DNA of 64,000 nucleotides from Dehalobacter sp. DCA (GCF_000305775.1 NC_018866.1:1302001-1366000), one strand, 5' to 3'; shown: positions 24,410 to 33,260, counted from the stretch's first letter. The notes: generated by a model from the letters alone, not told the origin. Made by a program: numbers and translations.

Positions 24410-24440
24410 CCTCAGTGGTGTTTTCAGTTGCTGGTGTTTT

Positions 24441-24638
24441 TTAATTCAAAAGACCGGTGATTTTGGTTACAATGCTGTTCCAAATCTCGGTAATAGAACC
24501 CTGGTACAGCGTCATAAACACTGCGCCAACTACCACTACGACCAGTACGACAATGAGCCAGCCAGTCATCTGGTCACCGGACTTGTTGACCATAAGTCCT
24601 CTTGCCTTTGAAAAGGCGTTTGCCATTTTCTTTCTCAT
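24441..24638 (-). CDS. Flp-like pilin, copy 3 (cluster B)
   Basis: 65 residues from the ATG at 24638 (GGAGG 9 bases upstream; an upstream extension to 24749 has no site). It has the same helix and tail as copies 1 and 2, with conservative changes (ITEIWNSIV, ITGLLN) and a different leader (MRKKMANAFSKARGLMVN). It is the oldest-looking copy and directly follows TadC. Because it differs in the exposed part, it might be a minor variant subunit. Confidence 0.65.
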   Translation of the reverse strand: MRKKMANAFSKARGLMVNKSGDQMTGWLIVVLVVVVVGAVFMTLYQGSITEIWNSIVTKITGLLN

Positions 24639-24750
24639 GGGGTTTAACCTCCTTTCTTCTACGGTTTGGATTGTGTTTGTCTTGATTCTCAAGCTTACCT
24701 CCCTCCTGAAAAATATAGTTTTATTTGAAAAGGGTTGCCCCGTTTTCACA

Positions 24751-25656
24751 TTAAAAAAGGCCCCCCATGGATCGGACTAAGTGGGAGCCTATGACATATA
24801 AAAGGCTTGCCAGGGTCACTACCACAAGGGGTATGGATGCCATCTTTATTTTACCGGGCAGCTTGTTAAGATTTTTACGCAGGGCTTCTTTCGCCTTGAT
24901 GTCCATATCCTTGGCAAGATACATTAGAGCCTCGCCCTGATGCTCTCCACGGTATAGACCGATGAGGGCATTGACCAGAAAGGATACCTCAAGCAGTCCG
25001 ACACGCTCACTGAAGTTTCGAAGCGCTGTTTCTATGTCCTTGGCTTTCATCTCCATGATCAGAACCGCAATGTCATAGTAGAAAACCTCACTCGCTACCT
25101 TTAGATAGTCCTCAAATATCTGGATCAGGTCCACCTGGACAACCGTATTTTCGTTGCTGCCTCGCACATCTTCAAGCTTATAGAGGATGGAGCGGACAAA
25201 GCTTGGAAGTTCTATTTCGATTAATTCCTTTTTCTCTTTCAGCTTGTCTTTGAGGTCGGTCATGAAGTGGAAATATACTACCACCGAAAAGATAAGGATG
25301 GCAGGAGCAATGTTTGTTGCTCCGATTGCCAAAAGCAGAATCAAGAGCGGCAGAGTGAAAGCCGCACAGATGAGAGCACGTGCATGATATTCCTTTGGTG
25401 TTAGCGCAAGTCCTCCACGCCTTAGCATTGACGCCATTTTTGCTTCTTTCTCCGGTTCAATTCTGATCAATCGGGATACCGGCTTTACAAGGGGCATCAC
25501 AAAAAGGTTGAGCAACCTTGCTCCCGTTTTTTCTTTTTCTGCCTGTAAGTTTTTGATGTTTTTTTTCATGCTCAGCTTGGGTATTTTGAGTATTTGCCTG
25601 CAAATTAAAAATCCTGCCGCAGTCAGCAGGACAAAGACGATGATTTGATAGAACAA
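24751..25656 (-). CDS. tadC: TadC-like platform protein (cluster B)
   Basis: A 301-residue membrane protein. It has an N-terminal helix (FYQIIVFVLLTAAGFLI), a cytoplasmic basic part, a central helix pair (about 100-130), the conserved IEIELPSFVRSILYKL and a C-terminal helix ending SMGGLF. The end resembles the cluster A TadC end (SLGGMF). The TTG at 25656 is chosen because GGGAGG is 7 bases upstream; the frame stays open to 25884, but that would overlap TadB by about 190 bp. It is part of the membrane platform with TadB. Confidence 0.75.
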   Translation of the reverse strand: MFYQIIVFVLLTAAGFLICRQILKIPKLSMKKNIKNLQAEKEKTGARLLNLFVMPLVKPVSRLIRIEPEKEAKMASMLRRGGLALTPKEYHARALICAAFTLPLLILLLAIGATNIAPAILIFSVVVYFHFMTDLKDKLKEKKELIEIELPSFVRSILYKLEDVRGSNENTVVQVDLIQIFEDYLKVASEVFYYDIAVLIMEMKAKDIETALRNFSERVGLLEVSFLVNALIGLYRGEHQGEALMYLAKDMDIKAKEALRKNLNKLPGKIKMASIPLVVVTLASLLYVIGSHLVRSMGGLF

Positions 25657-25694
25657 ATTTAAACCTCCCTGAAAAATTGATTTTGGTGAGTTTT

Positions 25695-26609
25695 CTATCG
25701 GTTGGCAGGTCTGGTCATCTTCATCACGAAGAACGAAGTTGCCAGAGCGGTTACAAGCATGACGACAATCAGTAATTTTCCTAGGGTAGTTCCGGTCAGA
25801 ATGGCAAACCATTCGGCATTTGAAAAACGCATCAAGGGAATAATACTGAACATCATGCCCACCGTCATCAGATAATCTCGCCATACCCTGCCCATCATGC
25901 TGTCACTTTCAATCTGCATGGCCTTGGCATCATTCATCGACTTTATCACGGGAAACAGGGCAAATTTCAGTCGCCTGTCGTGATAGCAGAGAATCAACAT
26001 TTTTATCCACTCGGCAAAGTAGCGGTTTTTAATTTTAGCCGACAGGCGGTACAGCCCATGTTCTATGTTGGGATTGATAAGCTTTATTTCTGAGATAAAT
26101 TCATCGAAGGGTGTTGGCTTCCTTAATTCCACAGGGGTATAGCGGTTCTTCTCTTCGACATAGGTTTCCACCGCCTTGATAAGGTCATCACATCCAGCGT
26201 AGGCGTTGGTGATGATGGACATGGTATTTTCCAGCCCCTCAATTTCTTCCCTAGCTGCTCTGGAACTTTTCACTGTCAGGTAAAAGTAAGGAGCAGGGAT
26301 AAGGCAGACTGCTGTAACCGCTGCCAAGCCAGCGTTGTTAAAAAGCAAAACCCCCGTCAAAAAACCCGACACAAATGCTGCGGCAACCATCAGGATAAAT
26401 TTTTTGAAGGTGTATCTGGTTTGCCGGAACAGGGTTGTAAACCGGAGGCTCACTCTCTCGCTGATTTTCAGCTTTGTCCTCGATAGGTGCAACCGACGCT
26501 GTTTCAAGGTGTTTTTCCCCACTGCAAAAGGGTTTAGCTTCAGCAGGAGGAAAAAAGCTAGGCTGATCAGGACAAAGACAAAGGCAAGGGAACCCTGGAT
26601 GTTATTCAT
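25695..26609 (-). CDS. tadB: TadB-like platform protein (cluster B)
   Basis: About 304 residues. It has an N-terminal helix (LAFVFVLISLAFFLLLKLNP), a basic cytoplasmic part, a helix pair near 75-120, the cytoplasmic segment EIEGLENTMSIITNAYAGCD, and C-terminal helices ending MTRPANR. The ATG at 26609 is preceded by GGGGGG. It occupies the same position after the ATPase as its cluster A counterpart, but sequence identity is low by eye, so the two clusters diverged long ago. Confidence 0.75.
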   Translation of the reverse strand: MNNIQGSLAFVFVLISLAFFLLLKLNPFAVGKNTLKQRRLHLSRTKLKISERVSLRFTTLFRQTRYTFKKFILMVAAAFVSGFLTGVLLFNNAGLAAVTAVCLIPAPYFYLTVKSSRAAREEIEGLENTMSIITNAYAGCDDLIKAVETYVEEKNRYTPVELRKPTPFDEFISEIKLINPNIEHGLYRLSAKIKNRYFAEWIKMLILCYHDRRLKFALFPVIKSMNDAKAMQIESDSMMGRVWRDYLMTVGMMFSIIPLMRFSNAEWFAILTGTTLGKLLIVVMLVTALATSFFVMKMTRPANR

Positions 26610-26622
26610 AGTCATCCCCCCT

Positions 26623-28017
26623 TCAATTTTTAAACTCGTTTCCTGCGAAACGACGAATTTCCTTTCGTTCAACCCCATTGATCAAGAGCCTCTCGGCAAG
26701 GGCCTGAGACATATACCCCATGTGTTTGTGATTTCCTACGACCGTTTTGATTCTTCCGGCTTCATCTTTCTCGTAGTGGTCTACATCATATTTGAAAAGG
26801 GTATTGCCTGTGACCTCACCGCGTTTTACCCCTGTGGCTTCGAATATTTCGATATACTTGCGGGATTTGTCGGGAAGCTGCATCTTAAAAAGCATGATGG
26901 GAAAAGCTTCTACGATATTTTTCAGCAACCTTTCTTCCGACAGGGAGGTTCCGGCTTCCAGACACATGGTGAGGATTCTTTCATAGGCTGTCCTGGCACT
27001 GTTGGCATGCAGAGTGCTGACGATGGTGTGCCCTGTACGTCCTGCTTCCTGCACCGTCAGGGCTTCCTTCCCCCTCATCTCAGCCGGGACAAGGATGGCA
27101 GGGTGGAGCCTCAAAGACAGCTTCAACAGATCCAGCATAGTAATGGGGTTGGGTTCTTCTTTGGTAAGAAGATGAATGACATCATTGACCATCACGCCGT
27201 TTTCATCCAGTTGAACCAGGGTCAGTTCACGGGTGTCCTCTATGGTTACGATTCTTTTATCACTTGAAATACAGCTTAGAATATATCCCATATCGGAGGT
27301 CTTTCCGCTGCCGGTTGCCCCAGCGATGGCCACCGATATGCCGTTATTGACGCAAAGGGTGAGAAAGTCCAGCTCATCTTCTGTAGCTGTCCCCCAATAA
27401 ATCAGGTTATCTCTTGTAATATAGGACGGCTTTTGCTTTCTGATGGAAGCAATGGCACCGGCATCGAAATCAACGCAGGGTACAATGGCACCGGACATGC
27501 GGATGCCTCGTGAAATAAAGCTGTCGCCTATAGGCTTTGAGCCATCCAGGATGACATTTCCAAAGCGGCTCATTTTCTTGGCGATGTTGGAGCAAGCCTC
27601 CGGGCTGCTGAAGGTTATCGGGAGCCTAACCTTTTTATCCTTGTATATAACCCATACTCCGTTGTACCCATTGACGTTGATCTCTTCAACCTCGCTGTCC
27701 TTCAGGTATTCCGATAAAATCCCCATGCCTGCCATATCGTTGTATACCCTGTCGACCAGCTCGGAAATATTTTGAATTCCCTTTGCCACCATCCGTTCAC
27801 TATTCAAATACTGCATGATGAGGTTTTTCAGTTTTCCCTCCGCTTCTTCCGAATACAGCACCTGTGCCAATTCGGTGGAGTGGTTTTTGGAGATAATCCG
27901 CTGCAATTTATCCAAGATGTCGCTGTAGTCCTGAGCTTCCAGGCTGTTCTCCCCGCTGTCGGAGCGCTGCTTGTTGGCCTTGTAGATCAGTTCATTGACT
28001 GAAAATCCGTCATTCAT
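26623..28017 (-). CDS. tadA: CpaF/TadA-family assembly ATPase (cluster B)
   Basis: A protein of about 464 residues. Walker A is GATGSGKTSDMG (about 230-241), the Asp box TIEDTRELTLV, the Walker B region PAILVPAEMRGKEAL and the His box GRTGHTIVSTLHANSA. It also has the CpaF-type N-terminal signature LKDSEVEEINVNGYNGVWV. It is the motor for the second pilus. Its ATG overlaps the CpaE stop (AAATGA), which decides 28017 over 28035. All motifs look functional. Confidence 0.85.
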   Translation of the reverse strand: MNDGFSVNELIYKANKQRSDSGENSLEAQDYSDILDKLQRIISKNHSTELAQVLYSEEAEGKLKNLIMQYLNSERMVAKGIQNISELVDRVYNDMAGMGILSEYLKDSEVEEINVNGYNGVWVIYKDKKVRLPITFSSPEACSNIAKKMSRFGNVILDGSKPIGDSFISRGIRMSGAIVPCVDFDAGAIASIRKQKPSYITRDNLIYWGTATEDELDFLTLCVNNGISVAIAGATGSGKTSDMGYILSCISSDKRIVTIEDTRELTLVQLDENGVMVNDVIHLLTKEEPNPITMLDLLKLSLRLHPAILVPAEMRGKEALTVQEAGRTGHTIVSTLHANSARTAYERILTMCLEAGTSLSEERLLKNIVEAFPIMLFKMQLPDKSRKYIEIFEATGVKRGEVTGNTLFKYDVDHYEKDEAGRIKTVVGNHKHMGYMSQALAERLLINGVERKEIRRFAGNEFKN

Positions 28018-28751
28018 TTGTCCTTTCCTCCGCATATTTCATCTGAGATTTTTTCCAGGACTTTGCTGTACTGTCTGCACCCTCGATCCTCATAAAAAAA
28101 CACCGGAGTTCCGGCGTTTTCAAGCTCACTTGCCTGCTTTACAAAGGGAAGTTCATATTTAAAGGAAAGCTCTATAAGACTCTTAAAGGTTTTGTCATCG
28201 AACTCACCATTCGGTGTCTGCATTACATTGATTTGCTTGTCGGCGATATGAAGTTCCTGGACAAAATCCTCAACTCCTTTATGCCACATAGGGGCAGAAG
28301 CAGATGGTCTGTACAGGGTGTACACCTTTTCCGCCAGCCAGAGTCCTACTCCGGATACGGGATTGGTCAGATCCGCCGAGCCGTCAATCAGTAAGATGTC
28401 GAACAGGAGGGAGGATGCCGTTATGAGTCTTTCCACACTTTGGAGGGATACGCTGTCACATAAAAGCCCTGTGTAATGGTTGGGTACGGACAGAAAAAAG
28501 AGATTTTTACTTTCCCCGGCCTCCATAAACTTCTCCCCCACATTGGGATTGTCTTCATGGAGCGCACGGAACAGTCCCTTTTCCGGTGGTATGCTCTGCC
28601 CGAAATACACCTGCAGGTCGCCGTAGATCAGGTTGGAGGAAATGAGCCCCACAAGGTGGTCACGGTTCGCCAAAGCACAGGCCAAGTTGACCGCAAAGGT
28701 GGTTTTTCCGCTGTTGTCCTTGCCCCAAACTGTGATGATTTTACTACTCAT
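28014..28751 (-). CDS. CpaE/TadZ-like ParA-family ATPase (cluster B)
   Basis: A 245-residue P-loop protein with Walker A VWGKDNSGKTTFAVNLACAL (about 8-27) and a MinD-like region FDILLIDGSADLTNP. It would position the pilus machine. It is flanked by 4- and 8-bp overlaps with the ATPase and CpaB-like genes, the same order as in cluster A. Sequence similarity to the cluster A protein is confined to the ATPase core. Confidence 0.75.
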   Translation of the reverse strand: MSSKIITVWGKDNSGKTTFAVNLACALANRDHLVGLISSNLIYGDLQVYFGQSIPPEKGLFRALHEDNPNVGEKFMEAGESKNLFFLSVPNHYTGLLCDSVSLQSVERLITASSLLFDILLIDGSADLTNPVSGVGLWLAEKVYTLYRPSASAPMWHKGVEDFVQELHIADKQINVMQTPNGEFDDKTFKSLIELSFKYELPFVKQASELENAGTPVFFYEDRGCRQYSKVLEKISDEICGGKDK

Positions 28752-29460
28752 GGCTCACCCCTCTTTTTTCAAAGATCAAGTGCAGCTTGCCCGTGTATTC
28801 GGCTTCGATGAGTTTCGCTGCCTGCGCTTCGCTAGCTATCAGGGTAACCGCCTTGGGGATGGGATCGCTGGAAGACTGCTGATTTTCCGCTTGCTGCTTT
28901 CGGACCTGGGCGGTGCTCTGTGTGCGGGCATTCTCCACACTGTAAACCTCCAGTCCTTTCAGTTCAGGATAGAGGATAACCTGGGCGGAAGTACTTTGAC
29001 TTGCGTCCCCCTCTTTTCTTTGATTTGAAAAGACGGCTGCTGTCACAATGTCGCCGCTTTTTAAATGGGAGGAGAGCCCTGCGGCAATGCTTGGCACACT
29101 GATGGTAACGAGGCGTTTATCGTCTTTGGCAATACGGTCCAGCTTTTCATCGGCGACAAAGTCACCGATCTTTTGGGGAAACAGGTAGTCCCCCTTCGCA
29201 ATGTCAGTCTGCGCGATCTTCCCTTCAGCCAAAGCCTTATCCTTGATGACGGCATCAGGCAAACCGAATTTCCCCACCTCTACTGAAGCAAGATACTTAC
29301 TCTGTATCTTTGTGCCTGCCGGGATGTCCTCCGCAGCCCGAAGCACCATCACTGTCGCGCTCTTGTCTGCATAAAACTTTGGCAGGAGCAAAAAAGAAAT
29401 GGCTCCTGCCAGGACAATGCAGAGGACGCTTAAAAATATCCGGTTCTTGAGTATCATCAA
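28744..29460 (-). CDS. CpaB/RcpC-like SAF-domain pilus protein (cluster B)
   Basis: A 238-residue protein with one N-terminal membrane helix (FLSVLCIVLAGAISFLLL), then the SAF signature AAEDIPAGTKIQSKYLASVE and GDYLFPQKIGDF. It is the external Tad assembly factor. It is the first gene of cluster B, 27 bp after the preceding ArdA-like gene, so the cluster may be transcribed from the accessory block promoter. Confidence 0.7.
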   Translation of the reverse strand: MMILKNRIFLSVLCIVLAGAISFLLLPKFYADKSATVMVLRAAEDIPAGTKIQSKYLASVEVGKFGLPDAVIKDKALAEGKIAQTDIAKGDYLFPQKIGDFVADEKLDRIAKDDKRLVTISVPSIAAGLSSHLKSGDIVTAAVFSNQRKEGDASQSTSAQVILYPELKGLEVYSVENARTQSTAQVRKQQAENQQSSSDPIPKAVTLIASEAQAAKLIEAEYTGKLHLIFEKRGVSHE

Positions 29461-29486
29461 CTTATATCATCACTCCTTCAAGGAAT

Positions 29487-30353
29487 TTAGTTTATCTGCA
29501 TGCCGCTCTGCTGCACCGTACCCTCCATGACGGTTTGAACCTCCATATCAAACTGTTCAAGCCATCGCTCATCAAGGCTCCAAAAACGGATCAGTTCAGC
29601 TACCGTTTTACGAAGTTCACCGATATCCTCTGTTGCTTCCACTCCAAGAACACAAGCTTTTTCTACAGCGGTAGCAGTCAGGCCATCGATAGTTGCTTTA
29701 ATCATTACATCCTCTTTACTCAAAGAGCCGTCTTTACGTTTCAACGATTTTTGCTTCTCCCGTTCTTTGGCAATCAGTTCAATGAGGTTAGTGCCATCGT
29801 ATACCTCGTCCACTACCTCATTGGAGTTGCGAATATATCCGGCATTAGTAAACTCGCCATGGTCATTGGACTGCACATCGTAGCCTACATCCTCATAGTC
29901 AATGTTTTCGAAGATTTCTTCCGGCAGATCCGGCGCTTTTTCCTCTACAAAACGGTGTCCAAGCTCATCTAAATCCGTGACGCCATGCCATATTTCATAG
30001 GAGTCGTCTTCAAGATAGTACGCCTTGTTGATGAGGTCTTTAACCGTAATATCCCCGCAGTCTGTGAGCAGGGACATGAAATCCTCAGCCTGTTCTTCAG
30101 TAAATCCTTTGAACTTATGGGCAAGGAGATTGAGTTCATTGATGTTGGCTCCCCCTGGGATGTTGTTCTGCAGGTCCTCATATTTTCCGAAGGAGTGACC
30201 AATGATCTCATAGCCGCCGTTGTCGAAATCGCTCAATCCGATTTCTCCGGCAGCTTTTTGAAGCGTTTCATCTGCCGCGGGAAGCTCAACGTGCACCGCA
30301 AGCTGCTGCCCATGTTCATCTTTTTGGGTGTTGCTGATAATTAATTTAAGCAT
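29487..30353 (-). CDS. ArdA-like accessory protein, single repeat
   Basis: A 288-residue acidic protein with the ArdA-type N-terminal element VHVELPAADETLQKAAGEIG, then NINELNLLAHKFKGFTEEQA and KDLINKAYYLEDDSYEI, and IDYEDVGYDVQSNDHGEFTN. The last 80 residues differ from the other ArdA-like proteins. The tail is TVQQSGMQIN. Its likely role is DNA-mimic inhibition of restriction in a new host. It is preceded by AGGAGG and lies after a terminator at 30375..30416. Confidence 0.65.
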   Translation of the reverse strand: MLKLIISNTQKDEHGQQLAVHVELPAADETLQKAAGEIGLSDFDNGGYEIIGHSFGKYEDLQNNIPGGANINELNLLAHKFKGFTEEQAEDFMSLLTDCGDITVKDLINKAYYLEDDSYEIWHGVTDLDELGHRFVEEKAPDLPEEIFENIDYEDVGYDVQSNDHGEFTNAGYIRNSNEVVDEVYDGTNLIELIAKEREKQKSLKRKDGSLSKEDVMIKATIDGLTATAVEKACVLGVEATEDIGELRKTVAELIRFWSLDERWLEQFDMEVQTVMEGTVQQSGMQIN

Positions 30354-30374
30354 TTTTTTCCTCCTGTTTTTTAA

Positions 30375-30416
30375 AATAAAAAAGTGCCTTTCAGTTTTTA
30401 AAAACCAAAAGGCACT
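30375..30416 (-). terminator. Terminator downstream of the 39-residue ORF
   Basis: AGTGCCTTT/AAAGGCACT stem (30383..30391 with 30408..30416) followed by TTTTTTATTTT on the minus strand. Confidence 0.8.
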
Positions 30417-30534
30417 ATATCAATTGCTGCTGTGTAGACGGCGGGGTGGACGCCGGAAGTTCAAGGCCATCCCCGAGGTAGATATAGTTATCGTTTTGAC
30501 CATCCCTTACCGACATCACTCTGATTTCATACAT
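30415..30534 (-). CDS. 39-residue protein
   Basis: ATG at 30534 with AGGAGG 8 bases upstream; it ends with TAG at 30415 inside a terminator. It begins MYEIRVMSVRDGQNDNYIYL and ends STQQQLI. The coding-like composition and strong ribosome site support it. The family was not recognised. It is the last gene before the terminator in the block that starts with the ArdA-like proteins. Confidence 0.55.
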   Translation of the reverse strand: MYEIRVMSVRDGQNDNYIYLGDGLELPASTPPSTQQQLI

Positions 30535-30547
30535 GACGCCAGCCTCC

Positions 30548-30871
30548 TTAATAGTTCATTTCCTGAACCTGTTCGGGATAAATGGTGAAGCTGTCGCTTT
30601 GCAGCCAGTCAACTTCATCCCGGTCGGTGAAGTCTTTTTGCGAGCGGATATATTCCAGGTCCTCATCGTCTGCAGGCTCGCTCCCCCCCTCACCGTAGGT
30701 GTAGGAATTCACAGTGACCTTTATAGATTCGGTACCGCCGCAGTCCTCCAAAAGCTCTTGGTAGAGGTCGGAGTTTTCTACGTCCTCCCGGTCGGACATC
30801 CCGCTCATATAACCGCTGTAGGTGATCCCTGTGTTTGCTTCAAGTTCTACCAGTGAAAATATTTTACTCAT
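30548..30871 (-). CDS. Small acidic hypothetical protein
   Basis: A very acidic 107-residue protein, with segments SDREDVENSDLYQELLEDCG and DDEDLEYIRSQKDF and ending PEQVQEMNY. I do not recognise the family. The high negative charge would suit another DNA mimic, but that is speculation. The ATG directly follows the stop of the upstream ArdA-like gene, whose final codons (ATG GGA GGT) provide its ribosome site. Confidence 0.55.
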   Translation of the reverse strand: MSKIFSLVELEANTGITYSGYMSGMSDREDVENSDLYQELLEDCGGTESIKVTVNSYTYGEGGSEPADDEDLEYIRSQKDFTDRDEVDWLQSDSFTIYPEQVQEMNY

Positions 30872-32050
30872 TTACATACCTCCCATCTTTTGTGTGAAGC
30901 CTTGCTCCTGTTCTTGGAACGGCTCATCAATTCTTCGGATCATTCCAAATGCAGTCTGCTTTACACCATCTTCTATCATTTTGTAATTGCCATATTTCTC
31001 GTAGTCGACAAAGCTATTAATCTCATCGTCAACGAATATATCATATCTGCCGGACTCAAAGAGCACATGGTGAGCGTAGTCCGTTGCATTGATAACAGAG
31101 GCAGGGATAAGTTCATACCTATCGAGGTCTTCTGCGATATCCAGTGTATTGCACAAATCCTCCGGCATTTCTGCTTCAAGGGCAGCGAGAAGCTTTGTGA
31201 TCATTCCCTCGTTTGGCAGCATGTCTTTAATTTTCTGCGCCAGCTTGTTGAGAGAATAGATGTCCCCATCCATATGAAGCCTGTCTGATAGGTTTGCGAT
31301 TGGACGGTCAAAATCCGCAATTTCACACTCGTCAAAATGTTTTACCCGCAGCTGATCTCTTGCCTGACGCAATGCAATATCCGATGTTGGCAGTTTGAGG
31401 GTGTAGGGGTCTTCCAACCTATCAAAGCTGTACTGAGATATGAGCTTGAGCTTGAAAATATAATCCTTATCGGCATTCACATCGGGCAGCGTGATCCCAT
31501 CATAGATGCGCTCCATGCTGCCGCCGGTCTTTGCCACATATCCTGCTGAGGTATAGGTGCCGGAGTTTTTTGCCTCATATTCTGTTGCGACCCTTTCATA
31601 ATCCACATATGGCAGGGCGCTTTCATGGATTTGCACCTCACCGCTTTCCACCAGATATTGCCCAAGCTCTTTGGCAGTGGTGACATCGGGGTACAACTCG
31701 TATCCTTCCAAACTGTAGGTCAAGTTGATGATGTCTGCCAGTGTGTTGATGGATTCAATATCAAGAGCGCCGGAGAAAAGGACTGCTTCCGTTTCAGTAA
31801 AGCCATCTATACGCCGAGCGATGAAGTCAAGCTCTTTTATGGTATTGGGGTCATCGGTACTTTTTCCTATTAAGTATTGCCGTAGATTCCGGATAGAAGA
31901 TTCCACCCCGGTGAGGCGTGTATCAAGGTTCTCAGTGCCATTGATATTATCCAGTGTTACATAAGCTACCCCTATGTCTGCAGGAGTAGTGGGCAACGAG
32001 AGCCATACACCATTTTCTTTCTCTACTCTTGTTAAAAAGACTTTCAGCAT
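30872..32050 (-). CDS. ArdA-like protein, two-repeat
   Basis: A 392-residue acidic protein. The first repeat has GVWLSLPTTPADIGVAYVTL and KELDFIARRIDGFTETEAVL. The second starts about residue 195 (YTLKLPTSDIALRQARDQLR) and contains IYSLNKLAQKIKDML. The LPTT element is the ArdA hallmark. Each half ends with a sequence like YVDYERVATEYEAKNSGTYT. The tail is EQEQGFTQKMGGM. It lies back to back with its paralogue upstream and has no intergenic space. Confidence 0.7.
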   Translation of the reverse strand: MLKVFLTRVEKENGVWLSLPTTPADIGVAYVTLDNINGTENLDTRLTGVESSIRNLRQYLIGKSTDDPNTIKELDFIARRIDGFTETEAVLFSGALDIESINTLADIINLTYSLEGYELYPDVTTAKELGQYLVESGEVQIHESALPYVDYERVATEYEAKNSGTYTSAGYVAKTGGSMERIYDGITLPDVNADKDYIFKLKLISQYSFDRLEDPYTLKLPTSDIALRQARDQLRVKHFDECEIADFDRPIANLSDRLHMDGDIYSLNKLAQKIKDMLPNEGMITKLLAALEAEMPEDLCNTLDIAEDLDRYELIPASVINATDYAHHVLFESGRYDIFVDDEINSFVDYEKYGNYKMIEDGVKQTAFGMIRRIDEPFQEQEQGFTQKMGGM

Positions 32051-33223
32051 TTACATCCCTCCCATCCTTTGGGTGTTTTCTTCCTGCTGTTCATACAGTT
32101 CACAGACTTCTTCCATTGAATCAGTACGGCAGATATATCCGTATGAGGTGAAGCACCCCTGCTCATGTTTGAGGCGATCCTGACCGTACTTTTCAAAGTC
32201 GATGTAGCTTTCCAGCTCGCTGTCATATTCAAAATGGCCGGACTCTATAATCATGTGCCTTCCGTATTGCTCAACATTTGAGATACCTTCAATAAAAACG
32301 AAACTGTCAAGGTTTTTTGCAAGTTCTATCATTTCATCAGTGGTTTTGGCTTGCGTATAATCAATGACCGCCTCCAGTTTCTTGATTTCCTCCGGATCAA
32401 GCTCATGGATGATTTTACTCAATTCATTGATTTCACCAATGTTGTCCATCAGGGAAAGATGATCCATAAAGCTCTCCGACAAGCTCATGCTGTCTACACA
32501 TTGAAAGGCCAAGTCGTTATATGTGTCTGCGCCGAGATGGAGGAGCGCTTTCAAAATACAGGCTTTTGATGTGGGAAGATACAGCCATACCTTTTCCGGG
32601 CTTGTTGATTGGGAACCCTTTCTCATCATCTCCAGCTTCAATACATAGTCACTGGTGTAATCATAATCGGGAAACATTTTTCCATTGTATACTTCTTCCA
32701 TGGGAAGGCTGTTGCAAAATACTACACCATAAGGTGTTACCTTACCATCACCGCTGCTTAAAAGATTTCTGCCCATTGTTTCAAAGTCGAGCCGTTCCAT
32801 TTCACTTGCAGGGCATCCGATGTTCTTATCAAGGTAATGATTACTTCCGATGTTTTTCAGGTTCAAGAAATCAGTGACGACCGTATAATTGTGAAGGTTG
32901 AAGGTTAGGTTGATGAGGTCTTTCATGGTGCAGATACCCTCTCTTGCAATAGCTCCTTGAAACTTGGCAAGCTCATAGTAGTCAAAGCTGTCTATCCGTC
33001 TCGCGAGATAGTTCATCTCATCCACATTGATGCGGTTGTTTTCAAGTACGCAAAGAGCAGGTATATCTCCGCTTATCTTCGCAACATGACAATCTGCTAT
33101 GTTGCTGTCGCTGATGTTTATCACACTGAGCTGTTCCATCATGCTTTCCTCATCAACGGGGAAGGTGATGTCGATGCTATAGTTATCGCGATATACACCG
33201 TTTTTGAGTTCGGCAATAATCAT
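32051..33223 (-). CDS. ArdA-like protein, two-repeat, first of the block
   Basis: A 390-residue paralogue of the preceding entry. It has IDITFPVDEESMMEQLSVIN, EMNYLARRIDSFDYYELAKF and a second half with VWLYLPTSKACILKALLHLG. The C-terminus SYGYICRTDSMEEVCELYEQ is followed by QEENTQRMGGM. It is probably antirestriction by DNA mimicry; the inhibitory activity itself cannot be read from sequence. A terminator at 33261..33301 lies just upstream, so transcription likely restarts here. Confidence 0.65.
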   Translation of the reverse strand: MIIAELKNGVYRDNYSIDITFPVDEESMMEQLSVINISDSNIADCHVAKISGDIPALCVLENNRINVDEMNYLARRIDSFDYYELAKFQGAIAREGICTMKDLINLTFNLHNYTVVTDFLNLKNIGSNHYLDKNIGCPASEMERLDFETMGRNLLSSGDGKVTPYGVVFCNSLPMEEVYNGKMFPDYDYTSDYVLKLEMMRKGSQSTSPEKVWLYLPTSKACILKALLHLGADTYNDLAFQCVDSMSLSESFMDHLSLMDNIGEINELSKIIHELDPEEIKKLEAVIDYTQAKTTDEMIELAKNLDSFVFIEGISNVEQYGRHMIIESGHFEYDSELESYIDFEKYGQDRLKHEQGCFTSYGYICRTDSMEEVCELYEQQEENTQRMGGM

Positions 33224-33260
33224 CTTGTACCAATCCTTTCCTTAATAGAGTTGGAGAAAT

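Larger units (their letters stand above)
23636..24440 (-). repeat. Tandem pilin-plus-terminator units
   Basis: Two direct repeat units with spacing 388 and 379 bp between pilin stops. Each contains a leader with GGAGG, a pilin gene and a GGGAGA-type terminator. Flanking non-coding sequence is conserved as well (for example CTTAGTTAAAGTTCATAGTT against CTTAGTTAGAGTCCATAGTT). Confidence 0.75.

Noticed and set aside
23636-24640. Regularly spaced repeats that might suggest a CRISPR-like array
   Set aside because: The repeats are about 380 bp units containing pilin genes and terminators, with no short repeats or unique spacers.
24639-24749. N-terminal extension of pilin copy 3
   Set aside because: The extension has no ribosome site, whereas ATG 24638 has GGAGG at ideal distance and matches the size of the other pilins.
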